Shown here in pieces: positions 40,523 to 52,358 of a DNA stretch of 64,000 nt. Below the pieces are notes generated by a model. That model was given only the letters and a program-made list of their open reading frames with translations, was not told the DNA's origin and did no database searches. A program made the position numbers and the translations under genes. Positions within the stretch are counted from its first letter, which is position 1, and every line of letters begins with the position of its first letter. The stretch lies in contig OX442421.1 in the NCBI GenBank assembly GCA_949361645.1, forward strand, positions 7,999,844-8,063,843. The letters run 5' to 3'. The stretch comes from Spongilla lacustris. Taxonomy: Eukaryota; Porifera; Demospongiae; Spongillida; Spongillidae.

Positions 40523-41331
40523 AAAAACAAATATACAAGCGCAGGTTCTTCTACGCTGTGATGGTATTTTAGGAACACATCAACCCACATAGAGTAGCTA
40601 TAGCCCACGCACCTAGAAGCAAGCATGAGAGAGGGCACAACAGCTTTGGTAGTGGAGGCAAAGAATGAATAACAACTAACAACCCAAGTACCATATGGAT
40701 TGGCTGCTTAGAAGGCAAGGTTGCTACATATACACAGCACGAGGTTATGAGATAGAATAATGGACTAGCTGCACACACTTGATTTGTGCGTATCAAAGCC
40801 TGTAGGCATCTATTGAAAAAGAAAACTTGTAAGTTATATAGCCCAGCACCATGTCTTTTGCTGAAATGTTGGTCTCTCAAAATTAACCACTGCCAATAAA
40901 TTTTTATATTATAGTTATAGTTTATAATTTAGATGTCATGTCATAGATATTAGTAATATCTATGGTGTGACATCACAAGTTGTTTATTTGAATACTATGA
41001 AATTTTTAGGTTGTCTATGTGCCTTTACTGCACTAACCAACATGTACATGTAGTTTTAATCTGCTGCAATAATGTAATAATTTCTGATTTTTAGTGGCTA
41101 ACTGGAAAAAATCTCTTCACCCATACAACAGTACCAGTTATATGACAGCTAAGAACTTCAAATGAAGCACCCAGCATGCGTCGTTCAAATAAACAAAGTC
41201 TTTCCCACTGCAGCGTGCTAATCACACATCATGACATGATATACACACACATACAGAGATACTCAAACACACTCATGCAAACACATACACATACACACAT
41301 TCAAACCACGCCAGCATGGATATTAGAGTGC
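40523..41331. other. Interval without recognised gene
   Basis: Contains a short AT-rich palindromic stretch near 40900-40975 and CA-rich DNA at 41235-41300. Nothing coding. Confidence 0.5.
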
Positions 41332-41626
41332 ACAAGTAAATAAAAAACATTCTCTATATGAGAAAGTTGGTGATATATAGGATTTGAAAGTAATGGTGGT
41401 GTAAAAAGGAAGGAAACAAGGGTCTGATAATAAGGGAAAATGGAATAGTCCTATATTTAGCACATTTCTACATGTAGGATAGTATGTTGTTCGTGTGCTA
41501 AATATAGGACTATTCCATTTTCCCTTATTATCAGACCTTTGTTTCCTTCCTTTTTACACCACCATTACTTTCAAATCCTATATATCACCAACTTTCTCAT
41601 ATAGAGAATGTTTTTTATTTACTTGT
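41332..41626. mobile_element. Hairpin element with 132-bp, nearly identical arms
   Basis: Left arm 41332-41463 (ACAAGTAAATAAAAAACATT...) and right arm 41495-41626 are reverse complements with about one visible mismatch, separated by a 31-bp loop. It sits immediately before the helicase pseudogene. No coding content. The near identity implies a recent origin or ongoing conversion. Confidence 0.88.
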
Positions 41627-41659
41627 TTTATTCATTTTTATATGTACTCTGATGCGCAA

Positions 41660-43205
41660 TTGATCAGTTGGATACCCAGACTGAAAAGGAACGGGCCTCT
41701 CAACGCACAAGGTATCGAGCAGATCCTGAAAAGGAACGGGCTGCTAAAAGACAACAATATTGGCAGAGTCCTGAATATGCTTACTTGGCGAAAAGAGTTA
41801 AGGTCACTCAAAGGTATGTCGTACCTGTACATATACACGTAGCTACCTACTGTTACTACATTTGTACGTAGTGCGTGCATTTCTGCGACTACATGTACAT
41901 GTACACTCATTTACCGGTACTTACTTACTGCACTTTTTTGTGAAGTCAGATGTGTATACGTATTGATGCTTTTATAGCTTCCCTATATGTGGTTGTAATG
42001 AATAGCATCAACAGTTGTGGATTTATCCTACATGTACGCGTGATTGAATGGGGTCTGTTTTTAACACGTAACTAATACAATGTGTAATGTTAACTGCTGC
42101 TAATTTCAGTATTTATTTTGTTTACCACTGTAGCTACTCCCTGTATGAACCAAACCATACCGTACTAAGGGAGTATAATGGTGGCCTAGAAAAGGCTATT
42201 CTAAGGAATAGCATACTGTTAGATGAGTGCAAAACCCATCCATGGTTAGCACAAAAGGTCTGTACTAGATCTGCACATGCAGCTGTTAGTGAGGTTTGTG
42301 CAGGTGCATTGCTTAACAAGGCACAGAGCATGTGTAGAAAACAAGCAGGTGAATTTCTACATGATGTTCGTGCTATTAATGCAATAAAAGTACATGCAGT
42401 GACCATCTTTCTCACCAAAATGGCAAATATTCCTGTATTAAAAATAACCCCCTGTGCATGTTCATTAGCAGGGTTGGTGGAACAGGAAATTCATACCATC
42501 AGAGCCATGGTAAATGAATTATGGAAGGATAATAAAGACTCTGTACGGTGTGCACTAACTGCCCCCACTGGGTTAGCTGCACAGGCTTATCCAATTGCCA
42601 ATAGAACATGATTCTAAAACATCTAGTTATTGGCCACTTCCAAAAGAATCATTGAAAATGATGAGAAACGGTTTCAAACACCTTAAGCTAATCATTATTG
42701 ATGAGGTCAGCATGCTTAGCAGCCTCTGTTTAGCTTATGTACACCTTAGACTTGAAGAAGTGTTTGGAAGTAGCCAATGGTTTGGGGCAATGAATGTCCT
42801 GTTTGTTGGGGACATACTACAGCTCCCTCCAGTTAATGGTTCAATGGTGTTTCAGAATATCTTTTGCAACAAAGTAATTGCCGCAAGGCTTGGCTGCATG
42901 ACATCAGTGAACATCTGGAGGGAAACTGTACAGTATGACGAACTGACTATTAATGAGAGACAAAAACGAGACCCTGAATTTGGTCACTTGTTAAACGAGG
43001 TCATGGGTAATTGTATTTCAGATAAAACAATTACTCAGTTGCACAAAGCCGCTGTTATTACATGCACAGCTGTTGAATAGTTCCAAGAACTTTTAGGTCA
43101 GGGTTTGTCTTCTGTGTGCCTATTTGCAACAAGAAAGGCATGTGACCAGTTTAACATAGACATGCTCTCTAAAGTGGGTTCAGAGGTTGTAAAGATACCC
43201 TGTAT
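41660..43205 (+). pseudogene. Decayed PIF1/Helitron-type helicase gene
   Basis: The plus strand carries a basic repeat (RTRYRADPEKERAAKRQQY), a cysteine/histidine-containing linker (VCTRSAHAAVSEVCAGALL) and a PIF1-like helicase core. Visible helicase motifs are APTGLAA (Ia), LIIIDEVSML (Walker B) and VLFVGDILQLPPV (II/III), then NERQKRDPEF. The Walker A region reads GGTGNS in another frame, so the catalytic Lys is replaced and a frameshift is present; a stop lies at 43078. Helicases of this kind are typical of Helitron transposons. No Rep nuclease domain was seen, so the assignment to Helitron is likely but not proven. Confidence 0.75.
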
Positions 43206-43343
43206 AGATGAATTTGATTAAACAGCAGGGACAGTAAAATGGACCAAGAGGGCAGCATCTGAACTAGAAAGCTAAATAACGATTGTAACACAACTGCTGG
43301 TTTGGAGGCAGAATGAAAACTAGCTGTAGGGCCTAGGGTCATG

Positions 43344-44130
43344 CTAAGCAGTATGATACCATACCCCAGCAAGAATGTCACTATCAGCTACTTTTATTGC
43401 ATTAATAGCATGAACATCATGTAGAAATTCACCTGCTTTTTTTCTACGCATGCTCAGTGCCTTGTTAAGCAATGCACCTGCACAAACCTCACTAACAGCT
43501 GCATGTGCAGATCTAGTACAGACCTTTTGTGCTAACCATGGATGGGTTTTGCAAAAGGCATCATTTAACTCATCTAACAGTATGCTATTCTTTAGAATAG
43601 CCTTTTCTAGGCCACCCTTATACTCCCTTAGTACGGTATGGTTTGGTTCATACAGGGAGTGGCTACAGTGGTAAACAAAATAATTAGCAGCAGTTAACAT
43701 TACATATACACATTGTATTAGTTACGTGTTAAAAACAGACCCCATTCAATCACATGGATGCTATTCATTACACCCACGTTTTAATTAAATCAATTTACAT
43801 GTACATATAGTGAAGCATCAATACAGATACACATCTGACCTCATAGAAAAAAGTGCCAGTACCGGTAAATGAGTGTACACGTACATGCAGTCGCAGAAAC
43901 GCACGCACTACGTACAAATGTAGTAAGAGTGCATGTAGGTAGCTACGTGTGACCTTAACTCTTTTCGCCGAGCGAGCACATTCAGGACTCTGCCAATATC
44001 GTTGTATTTTAGCAGCCCGTTCCTTCCTTTTCAGGATCTGCTCGATACCTTGCGCGTCGAGAGGTCTGTTTCTTTTCAGGCTCTGCTTTGTAGCTCGCTC
44101 AGGCAGAATCTAATAAGTCGTAACGAGTTT
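43344..44130 (-). pseudogene. Inverted second copy of the helicase element's 5' part
   Basis: The minus strand repeats the N-terminal module of 41660-42410: the RYRADPEKE basic repeat and SLYEPNHTVLREYKGGLEKA, VCTRSAHAAVSEVCAGALL and GEFLHDVHAINAIK, at about 90% nucleotide identity by eye. It stops near 43370 before the helicase core. The two copies face each other, making a long inverted repeat around the helicase core. Confidence 0.85.
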
Positions 44131-44478
44131 TGAGGTACTTTGCTCGTCATTTAGCTCTTATCTTTTCCGGACGTGAAGGCATTTTGAGAAAAACAACTTC
44201 ACTAAGTTACTAAAAGCGTCAATTGGCAAAGCGAATGACGTGCGCATGCACGTATTAAATATTATAATATAGTGCCCAAACCGGATGCGTGCCACATAGG
44301 TTAATTACCACTAATAGATGTAGTGCCCAGACCATATACATTGGTATACAGCTACAGTGTACTCATCACTGAGTGTACTGGTCTACTGGAGCCAAATATG
44401 ACCAAGTTCTAAACTATTTGATCGTTTTGAGTCCTGTCAGATACAGGATGCTTAAATATACGTGAAGAAGAAGAAGAA
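44131..44478. other. Interval before the GGA array
   Basis: Unique sequence with a stretch of decayed helicase-element edge, grading into GAA then GGA repeats. Confidence 0.4.
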
Positions 44479-46103
44479 GGAGGAGGAGGAGGAGGAGGAG
44501 GAGGAGGAGGAGGAGGAGGAGGAGGAGGAGGAGGAGGAGGAGGAGGAGGAGGAGGAGGAGGAGGAGGAGGAGGAGGAGGAGGAGGAGGAGGAGGAGGAGG
44601 AGGAGGAGGAGGAGGAGGAGGAGGAGGAGGAGGAGGAGGAGGAGGAGGAGGAGGAGGAGGAGGAGGAGGAGGAGGAGGAGGAGGAGGAGGAGGAGGAGGA
44701 GGAGGAGGAGGAGGAGGAGGAGGAGGAGGAGGAGGAGGAGGAGGAGGAGGAGGAGGAGGAGGAGGAGGAGGAGGAGGAGGAGGAGGAGGAGGAGGAGGAG
44801 GAGGAGGAGGAGGAGGAGGAGGAGGAGGAGGAGGAGGAGGAGGAGGAGGAGGAGGAGGAGGAGGAGGAGGAGGAGGAGGAGGAGGAGGAGGAGGAGGAGG
44901 AGGAGGAGGAGGAGGAGGAGGAGGAGGAGGAGGAGGAGGAGGAGGAGGAGGAGGAGGAGGAGGAGGAGGAGGAGGAGGAGGAGGAGGAGGAGGAGGAGGA
45001 GGAGGAGGAGGAGGAGGAGGAGGAGGAGGAGGAGGAGGAGGAGGAGGAGGAGGAGGAGGAGGAGGAGGAGGAGGAGGAGGAGGAGGAGGAGGAGGAGGAG
45101 GAGGAGGAGGAGGAGGAGGAGGAGGAGGAGGAGGAGGAGGAGGAGGAGGAGGAGGAGGAGGAGGAGGAGGAGGAGGAGGAGGAGGAGGAGGAGGAGGAGG
45201 AGGAGGAGGAGGAGGAGGAGGAGGAGGAGGAGGAGGAGGAGGAGGAGGAGGAGGAGGAGGAGGAGGAGGAGGAGGAGGAGGAGGAGGAGGAGGAGGAGGA
45301 GGAGGAGGAGGAGGAGGAGGAGGAGGAGGAGGAGGAGGAGGAGGAGGAGGAGGAGGAGGAGGAGGAGGAGGAGGAGGAGGAGGAGGAGGAGGAGGAGGAG
45401 GAGGAGGAGGAGGAGGAGGAGGAGGAGGAGGAGGAGGAGGAGGAGGAGGAGGAGGAGGAGGAGGAGGAGGAGGAGGAGGAGGAGGAGGAGGAGGAGGAGG
45501 AGGAGGAGGAGGAGGAGGAGGAGGAGGAGGAGGAGGAGGAGGAGGAGGAGGAGGAGGAGGAGGAGGAGGAGGAGGAGGAGGAGGAGGAGGAGGAGGAGGA
45601 GGAGGAGGAGGAGGAGGAGGAGGAGGAGGAGGAGGAGGAGGAGGAGGAGGAGGAGGAGGAGGAGGAGGAGGAGGAGGAGGAGGAGGAGGAGGAGGAGGAG
45701 GAGGAGGAGGAGGAGGAGGAGGAGGAGGAGGAGGAGGAGGAGGAGGAGGAGGAGGAGGAGGAGGAGGAGGAGGAGGAGGAGGAGGAGGAGGAGGAGGAGG
45801 AGGAGGAGGAGGAGGAGGAGGAGGAGGAGGAGGAGGAGGAGGAGGAGGAGGAGGAGGAGGAGGAGGAGGAGGAGGAGGAGGAGGAGGAGGAGGAGGAGGA
45901 GGAGGAGGAGGAGGAGGAGGAGGAGGAGGAGGAGGAGGAGGAGGAGGAGGAGGAGGAGGAGGAGGAGGAGGAGGAGGAGGAGGAGGAGGAGGAGGAGGAG
46001 GAGGAGGAGGAGGAGGAGGAGGAGGAGGAGGAGGAGGAGGAGGAGGAGGAGGAGGAGGAGGAGGAGGAGGAGGAGGAGGAGGAGGAGGAGGAGGAGGAGG
46101 AGA
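44479..46103. repeat. Giant perfect (GGA)n array, about 1.6 kb, about 540 units
   Basis: Uninterrupted GGA/GAG trinucleotide repeat, bordered by GAA-rich transition on the left and GAAGGAGAAG on the right. Poly-Glu (plus) and poly-Leu (minus) ORFs of about 600 codons result only from the period of three and are not genes. Confidence 0.97.
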
Positions 46104-47248
46104 AGGAGAAGAAGGAGAAGAAGAAGGAGAAATACGGTGGGACTGGGTACGAGATTAGTCAAATGTTTTGTTCTCCACAACCACGCGGTTTTAAGACATC
46201 TAACAAACACGGAACTGCTCGTTTTCGACTGCTTGTTCGACGATGACAAAGAGCTAAGCGATCCGATTGATAGGAGTCCCGTTAGAAGCGGGTCCCGTTT
46301 TTTAATGATATTCATAATCGGGGTCAAATCCTATATGAGAGTTACTATCGTAACTCTCGATGTACAAGGATAGAAAACAACTCTATAATTTAATCTAATG
46401 TCAAACAGAATAGTGTAATAATGCTTTAAAAAAAAACACAAGTGCACGGCATGCTGAGTGGTACCAGGTACCAACATTCACCGGCATGCTATGCATTTGG
46501 TATTAAAAGCTTAAATGTGGGGGAGGGTGTGGGAAGAATACTTTGCAAAAAAAAATTTGCATGCTTTTTTTCCCCACTCTCAGTTCGATTCCCTCCCCTT
46601 CCACATGGTGGTTAGGAGCAGTCTGGTTAGGAGGATGGTGTGGACCGACCTTGTGCATTTCTCTGGAAAAGCTCTTGTAGTAATCTTTTGTAACCATATC
46701 ATTCACCACTCCTCGTTCCCAGTTATACTAAATTACAAAATCCAAGTTGCTGGAGTTATGCAATACTGTTGAACTAGTACAGAGCTACATGTACAGTTGT
46801 TTTTGCAATATACACGAGGCTACATGTAGGTCGAACCTTAGCTTGGCCACCATGTTAACTTCCCTTTTCAGAAGTAAACCAAGCCAAGCAGTCTAATCAT
46901 TCATCAAACTGCAAAGCAATTATGCGAGGCTGTTAGGTTTTCTTTGTTAATGTTTGAAATTTGTATTCAGTGACAACAAGTCTAGTCTGCTATAAAGTCA
47001 TAATCAATATAGTTCAAGATCCAACATTAGGGTTCACACTCATGATAAAGATAACACAAAAAACTTTTTAGGTTCTTATGAAACATTACTCTTAGCAAGT
47101 AACTTGATGTATACTGATATTACATTCCCACCCTACATAAAACATATTATCTTATTCTATTAACATCATTCGACCGACAAAATGGATTCATAGAACTGTA
47201 ATTTACAGACCCACAAACCAATGATTAAAATCACAACTGTTCAGTACT
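46104..47248. other. Interval with no certain gene
   Basis: A minus-strand frame starting at 46327 (about 60 residues, SSSNKQSKTSSSVFV) runs into the GGA array. It could be a first exon, but no junction supports it. Otherwise AT-rich. Confidence 0.4.
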
Positions 47249-48628
47249 TTAGATTGCACAGAAGAGTTTCTCTAATTCCTTGTAACCTACTTCGTTGTTT
47301 TCAAATTCCTCAAGAAATAACACTGATACAAATACAGCTGATGTAACAACCACATTGTTGCTGGATTTAACTCTGATAACAAGTTTTTCATGATCAGTGC
47401 TTGATGCAGGAATGAAAGATTCAGAATCCTGTGGTTCTGGTTCTATGCGATGCTCAACATCCACTGGCTCATTTTTCCTGAAGGAATGTGATACAGTAGG
47501 GGCATGAGTAGTATAGCACCCAGGCTTCACTCGTGTCATGACTATGACACGCCACCGCTTCCCCTCTGAGGTTACCTCCTCTGCATAAGCCCCATGGCTG
47601 GAATACAACATACTTGGTGACACAAATATAGCTTGGGACCAGTCATCTATGTTGTTGCAGGAAGAATTCAGCCCAATGTGGCCAGGAGGTGGCTTGATTG
47701 ATTCCCCAGTAGGCAGCTTTGTTCCACTTGGCTGGAGACCATAAGTAAAGATTGATGCAAGATGGTTGGCTTTTGTGCCATGCCACCCCACGTCCCAGCC
47801 TTTGATGTTGGCCCACATATCACTATCTATTCTTCGATGAATTTGTTTAGCTATCACTTTCCCATTGTGTTGTATTGGTTCAATCCTAAATACATGACCA
47901 TTAGCAATCATGGGGCCTGTTATCTTGACGAGGTTGTCAGTATTGTACTGTTCAAAGACTTCCTTTATACTCCTATCACGGGCTTCTTCAGCAGGAGTAT
48001 TACCAAACCTATTCTTTATTGCTGGGTTGGCACCATACTCCAATAGCATCTCAACAATCTCTCGCTGGTCGTAGAATGAAGCGCCATGTAATGGTGTACT
48101 CCCATCCACTTGCTGGTGATTCACCGGCGCACCTGCCTTGAGCAAAGCCAGCGTGGTGTCATGATAACCAGATCGAGCCGCGAGATACAAAACAGTGTGC
48201 TGATGCTCATTGGTTACAGACAGAAGCGATTTGTCTTTCAAAATGGCAGCCATTAGATGCTTTGTGTCCCCGACTGTTGCAAACAGAAATATATCTGCCT
48301 GAGCTATTTGGTGATGAAAACCATTCTTACAAAATCGGTCACTTTTGGATGTTATCATGAAATAAGACAAGGACGCAACCACTCTGTCTTCTCTGGTTTT
48401 GTTTTCAGGTGTCGTCAGACAACGTAAAAAACCGTTCTTTATTTCCTGTCTCGAGGAATGTTTGCTTACGCCAAGTATTTGGTACGGATCAATAGTGGGG
48501 GGCACAGATATCACCTTTCCACTGGGGCTGTAATAGTTTACCTTGTACTCGCTATACTTTTCAATGCCGACGTGAACTTTTCTAGCCTGAGCAGTGAGAG
48601 CTTCTTTTGACTGGCCACTCCCGCCCAT
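47249..48628 (-). CDS. J-like / ankyrin-repeat / ADP-ribosyltransferase-like protein, intronless
   Basis: 459-residue single-exon ORF. Residues 48-110 resemble a J domain (PYQILGVSKHSSRQEIKNGF), but the Hsp70-activating HPD tripeptide is absent. Residues about 120-228 are ankyrin repeats (DGSTPLHGASF, IVEMLLEYGANP, FGNTPAEEA). Residues about 265-385 look like a PARP-type ADP-ribosyltransferase fold: WHGT at 282-285 for the NAD-binding His-Gly, and AIFVSPSMLYSS at 333-344 for the Tyr strand. A catalytic third residue is not evident. Neither J-chaperone nor transferase activity can be claimed. The start ATG at 48628 follows no acceptor-like site and is the first in frame. The intronless state is unusual beside the intron-rich neighbours and may reflect retroposition. 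Confidence 0.8.
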   Translation of the reverse strand: MGGSGQSKEALTAQARKVHVGIEKYSEYKVNYYSPSGKVISVPPTIDPYQILGVSKHSSRQEIKNGFLRCLTTPENKTREDRVVASLSYFMITSKSDRFCKNGFHHQIAQADIFLFATVGDTKHLMAAILKDKSLLSVTNEHQHTVLYLAARSGYHDTTLALLKAGAPVNHQQVDGSTPLHGASFYDQREIVEMLLEYGANPAIKNRFGNTPAEEARDRSIKEVFEQYNTDNLVKITGPMIANGHVFRIEPIQHNGKVIAKQIHRRIDSDMWANIKGWDVGWHGTKANHLASIFTYGLQPSGTKLPTGESIKPPPGHIGLNSSCNNIDDWSQAIFVSPSMLYSSHGAYAEEVTSEGKRWRVIVMTRVKPGCYTTHAPTVSHSFRKNEPVDVEHRIEPEPQDSESFIPASSTDHEKLVIRVKSSNNVVVTSAVFVSVLFLEEFENNEVGYKELEKLFCAI

Positions 48629-49059
48629 CTTGATTGCAAGTTACAGGGCCAATTCTGCTGATTCTGCACGCCTCTGATGCCTTAAAAAAAAAAAAAAAAA
48701 AAACCTGATTCCGGTCTGAATCAGCATTCACATGGTGAACGTCTATTGCTCAATAACATAGTATTTATTAATAGGCGTGCCAAAAAATATAAGTTCTTAA
48801 GAATATTCACATGTCACCCTACAATGGATGATTTAGTCGTTATCAAACACAGACTGGAGACCAAAAACTTTTTCTGTGCTCCGGGGAAACCCCACGTTGG
48901 TGGATCGGGGTCTATTTTATTTATTTATTTCGCGCACTGAAAATGTGACGAGGCACTTAACCATACAGTTTTCAATTCATCAATTTTATAAGATTGAATA
49001 TCATTACAATGGAACAGTGAAAATAAATATGACTGAAAACATGCTATAAAATGTCACTT
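48629..49059. other. Upstream interval, no gene
   Basis: Poly-A run near 48685-48703 and AT-rich sequence; likely holds the promoter of the gene at 47249-48628. Confidence 0.45.
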
Positions 49060-49640
49060 TGTTGCCAGTGTGCAGGGAGTGCTGCTCCATCATCAAACCA
49101 TAGTCCACATCGCCATTTCACTCTAGAACCGCGCAAACACAGGCTAGCAGATATTAGGATTGCAAATGATAGTCTGGTTCTTTCAAAACCAACTATTTCT
49201 GAGTAACACTTCTGCCATTTGATTGCAAGGCAGCAGCTATACACTTTATAAACTCTGTGTAGGAGTCTGTCAACTGAAACAACGAAGGGACCACATCATC
49301 TTCAACAGCTTTCTGATACATCCTTTTCTTTTCTTTTGTTGCACTTTCAAGAACTGCCTCTGGAGTATGGTGCTTGTATGATGGGGCGTTAGTATCAATT
49401 ATGCGAATGTCAAACAATGCCTCTGTCTGTGGTGACCACACTCCTCGGACTCCCAAGTCAAGTTGGCCTTAATTAAACCAACATCATTTGATGAGGGATC
49501 TGCCTCCCTTACAATTGGTTCCTTTATCACAGATGGCCACACTTCTGATGAAATGTCTCCCAAGCAGTCCCTCACTTCATTATGCCTCTGTATCTCTAGG
49601 CCCCCCTTTTTGCAGTCCATACCAGTTGCAGTGTGAAGTC
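49060..49640 (-). pseudogene. Non-LTR retroelement 3' end, decayed
   Basis: The minus strand carries, in two frames, CKKGGLEIQRHNEVRDCLGD, VRGVWSPQTEALFDIRIID and EKKRMYQKAVEDDVVPSLFQ, then RLSFAILISASLCLRGSR. This is the zinc-knuckle-to-endonuclease C-terminal block of the same retroelement family found at 32096-33795. Stops and a frame change break it. Confidence 0.8.
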
Positions 49641-51276
49641 AGCTCCACAGCCATCATAGCATGCAGGCAAGTCAGCAGGTGTCATTTTTAAAGGTTGAAT
49701 ACAATGAATTTTGCTCATTATACAATTTACCTCTACATACTAAACATGTAAGTATTTGAAATGAACATATGACTGTTACTCAGCATTTTTTTAGCACAAG
49801 AAGTCTAAATATCTTACCTACATGCATACTAACCATACACAGTATCAGGTTTAGTGTAAAACAAAGTGTTTTAAACCAGCACAAACTTAGCACTGCTGTG
49901 GCTCATAACTTGTTACACTACTTACATGTAGTATAAGTACCATCTACTCAAACCTACTAAAAACAGTCCACTTAGTGCAGCACGAAGTGTCAGTTTCAAA
50001 TCCTTAGGCTTTGCTACAATTACACTGTAGCTATAATAAAATTTGCACACATAGGCTTAGTTACTTGAAACCCTATATCTGTGCATTGTGAAGGAGCCAA
50101 GTACATCACCCTGTGAATTGAGGTGAAGAACCCTATTAAGGAAGCCCGAACAGGTGTTTGTGCACACACCCATAACAAAAGAGTGCACCTTTAGAAGCAC
50201 TTGTGGTACACAATGGATGGGCCACACCCCACGTACCCCTGCTTGGAGATCGAAAAATCATGGCCATAGTCAATCCTGGGGGGGGGGGGGGGGGGGGGGG
50301 GGGTTCTAATTATATTCATGTCACTCACAAGTCAGGGGGGGTTACATATAGGAAACAATCAGCAGGGGAGAAGCTATTAAGTTATTAAGAATTTGTTTTT
50401 CAGCTTTAACACATGCAGCTGATTAAAACGATCTTATTTATTTATTGTGCGCACAAGTATATACACAGAGACACCCTTGCAGAGGACTGACACTTAGATT
50501 TACATCCTGTGTTGTTTTGATTGCTCTAAATGTATATACAACCGTAACAGAAACAAAAGTTACCAGTAGATGAACAGTCTGGTGAGTTCAGTTATGGCTC
50601 ACAAACTCATTTGCCACTGCACAAATGTCTAGCAAATTCATGGACTAGTTTAACCAAGACTGACTTCAAGCTGAAAGATAATCATTTAGAAATTCCTAGT
50701 GTCAGACATAAGGCTGCTTTGTAACAAAAATCTAATGTTGCAAGTGAGATATACATGTATACGCGTGGGTGGGCTGAAAGGTCATCCTTTAATTAATGAA
50801 AGTGGTGAGTTTTCTGGCACACTGTCCACAGTCTAATCAGAGATATAGTCCTGCCCCGATCTGTAAGAGTTCAACATAATTTTTTTTTCCACACACATAA
50901 ATATAAAATGAATCACACAAACAATGCAGTGAATGTATTAAACAGATAGCTACACTGAATGCTTGCCTCTGTGATGATCGTGCACCTCTTAAGCACAAGA
51001 TAGGAAGAGCACAGGAGTAAGAAGCTAAGAGAGCATCTTATCCAGGCAATAGTTGCGCCATAATGTTGTTCTTGCTTGGTAGACAGAAGGGAGGCAATTC
51101 TGTTACGGAAGAACACTTTCCCATTCCTCCTGATGTGGAAAAACTAGTGGTTCAGCATAATCATTACCCCCCATGTACGTAAACTCTTTATACTAATTCA
51201 CACACTCACTCTTATTCAAAAATATACAGTCGACTCACACATACACAAACACACTCACATACACAGATGTCCTTGA
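49641..51276. other. Intergenic, with a 26-bp G run
   Basis: About 1.6 kb of unique sequence with a G homopolymer at 50278-50303. Minus-strand ORFs are short and unconvincing. Confidence 0.5.
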
Positions 51277-52286
51277 CTAGGATGAGGTCCTAGCAGCAGT
51301 GGGGTACAGTTTCCTCATACCACTAAGTAAGCTAGCCATGCCACACTGAACAGCATCAGAAGGGGTGGGCCCAATGCCCTGAGCCACCACAAGGCAACCA
51401 TCATCCTTCACCTCCACAGAGATCAAGCACAGCATGACATCATTCTCCCCTGGCTGGCACAAGACCTCTGGACTGCAGCTCAAGTTCCCAGTGGGTCTCC
51501 ACACTGGGAGGTGGTGATGGGACCCTGGGCTGAGGTGGAGGACTTGGAGGCTACATGCACAACAGGAGGATTGTAGCAGAGGGGCTCACCATTGCAAACT
51601 CCTCATCACTCAAGGCATCCAGCTGGTCCTAGCAAAGACAGCTTTGCATACATGCAGCTTCTCTGCCTTTGTCAGCTGTGGTGTAGCCTCGTCCCCAGGC
51701 CCTGTTTTATTAAAGTTACGGGGGGAAAAACACTGCCAGGGTCGAAGCGCGCATGCGCTAGTTTGTCCCAGAATACCTGGGGTACCAGTAATTTCCTTTT
51801 GGAAACCATTCCGTATACTCGTCTGATTTCGCGATGGCGTATTCTCTTGAGTTCCGAGAAGTGGTGGCTTATTCTTTATCGTGTCTTAACGAACGAAATC
51901 AGGCGAGCAGCATACGCCATCGCGAAATCAGACGAGTATACGGAATGGTTTCCAAAAGGAAATTACGGTTAACCCAGGTATTCTGGGACAAACTAGCGCA
52001 TGCGCGCTTCGACCCTGGCAGTGTCTACCAGGCCCTGTTTATCCCCCCGTAACTTTAATAAAACAGGGCCTGGGGACGAGGCTAGCTGTGGTGCCGAGGC
52101 ATCCTTTATGTACACTGCTCTCCCCACCCTGCTTGTCATCATAAGCGTGATGGTAAAGGTTGACTTGTGTGATGGTCTGTCGTTATTGGTGAGATCATAT
52201 GTGGGCAGGGGGTATCCCCTTCTCTGAAGGATCTCCTGGAGTTTGTTCTTTGCTCCGGTGGGCAACTCCTCAGTGTCACTGCTCAC

Positions 52287-52358
<72 letters not shown>

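Noticed and set aside
44414..46327. Two overlapping ORFs of about 600 codons (poly-Glu plus strand, poly-Leu minus strand)
   Set aside because: They are created by the period-3 GGA array, with no independent coding sequence on either side.
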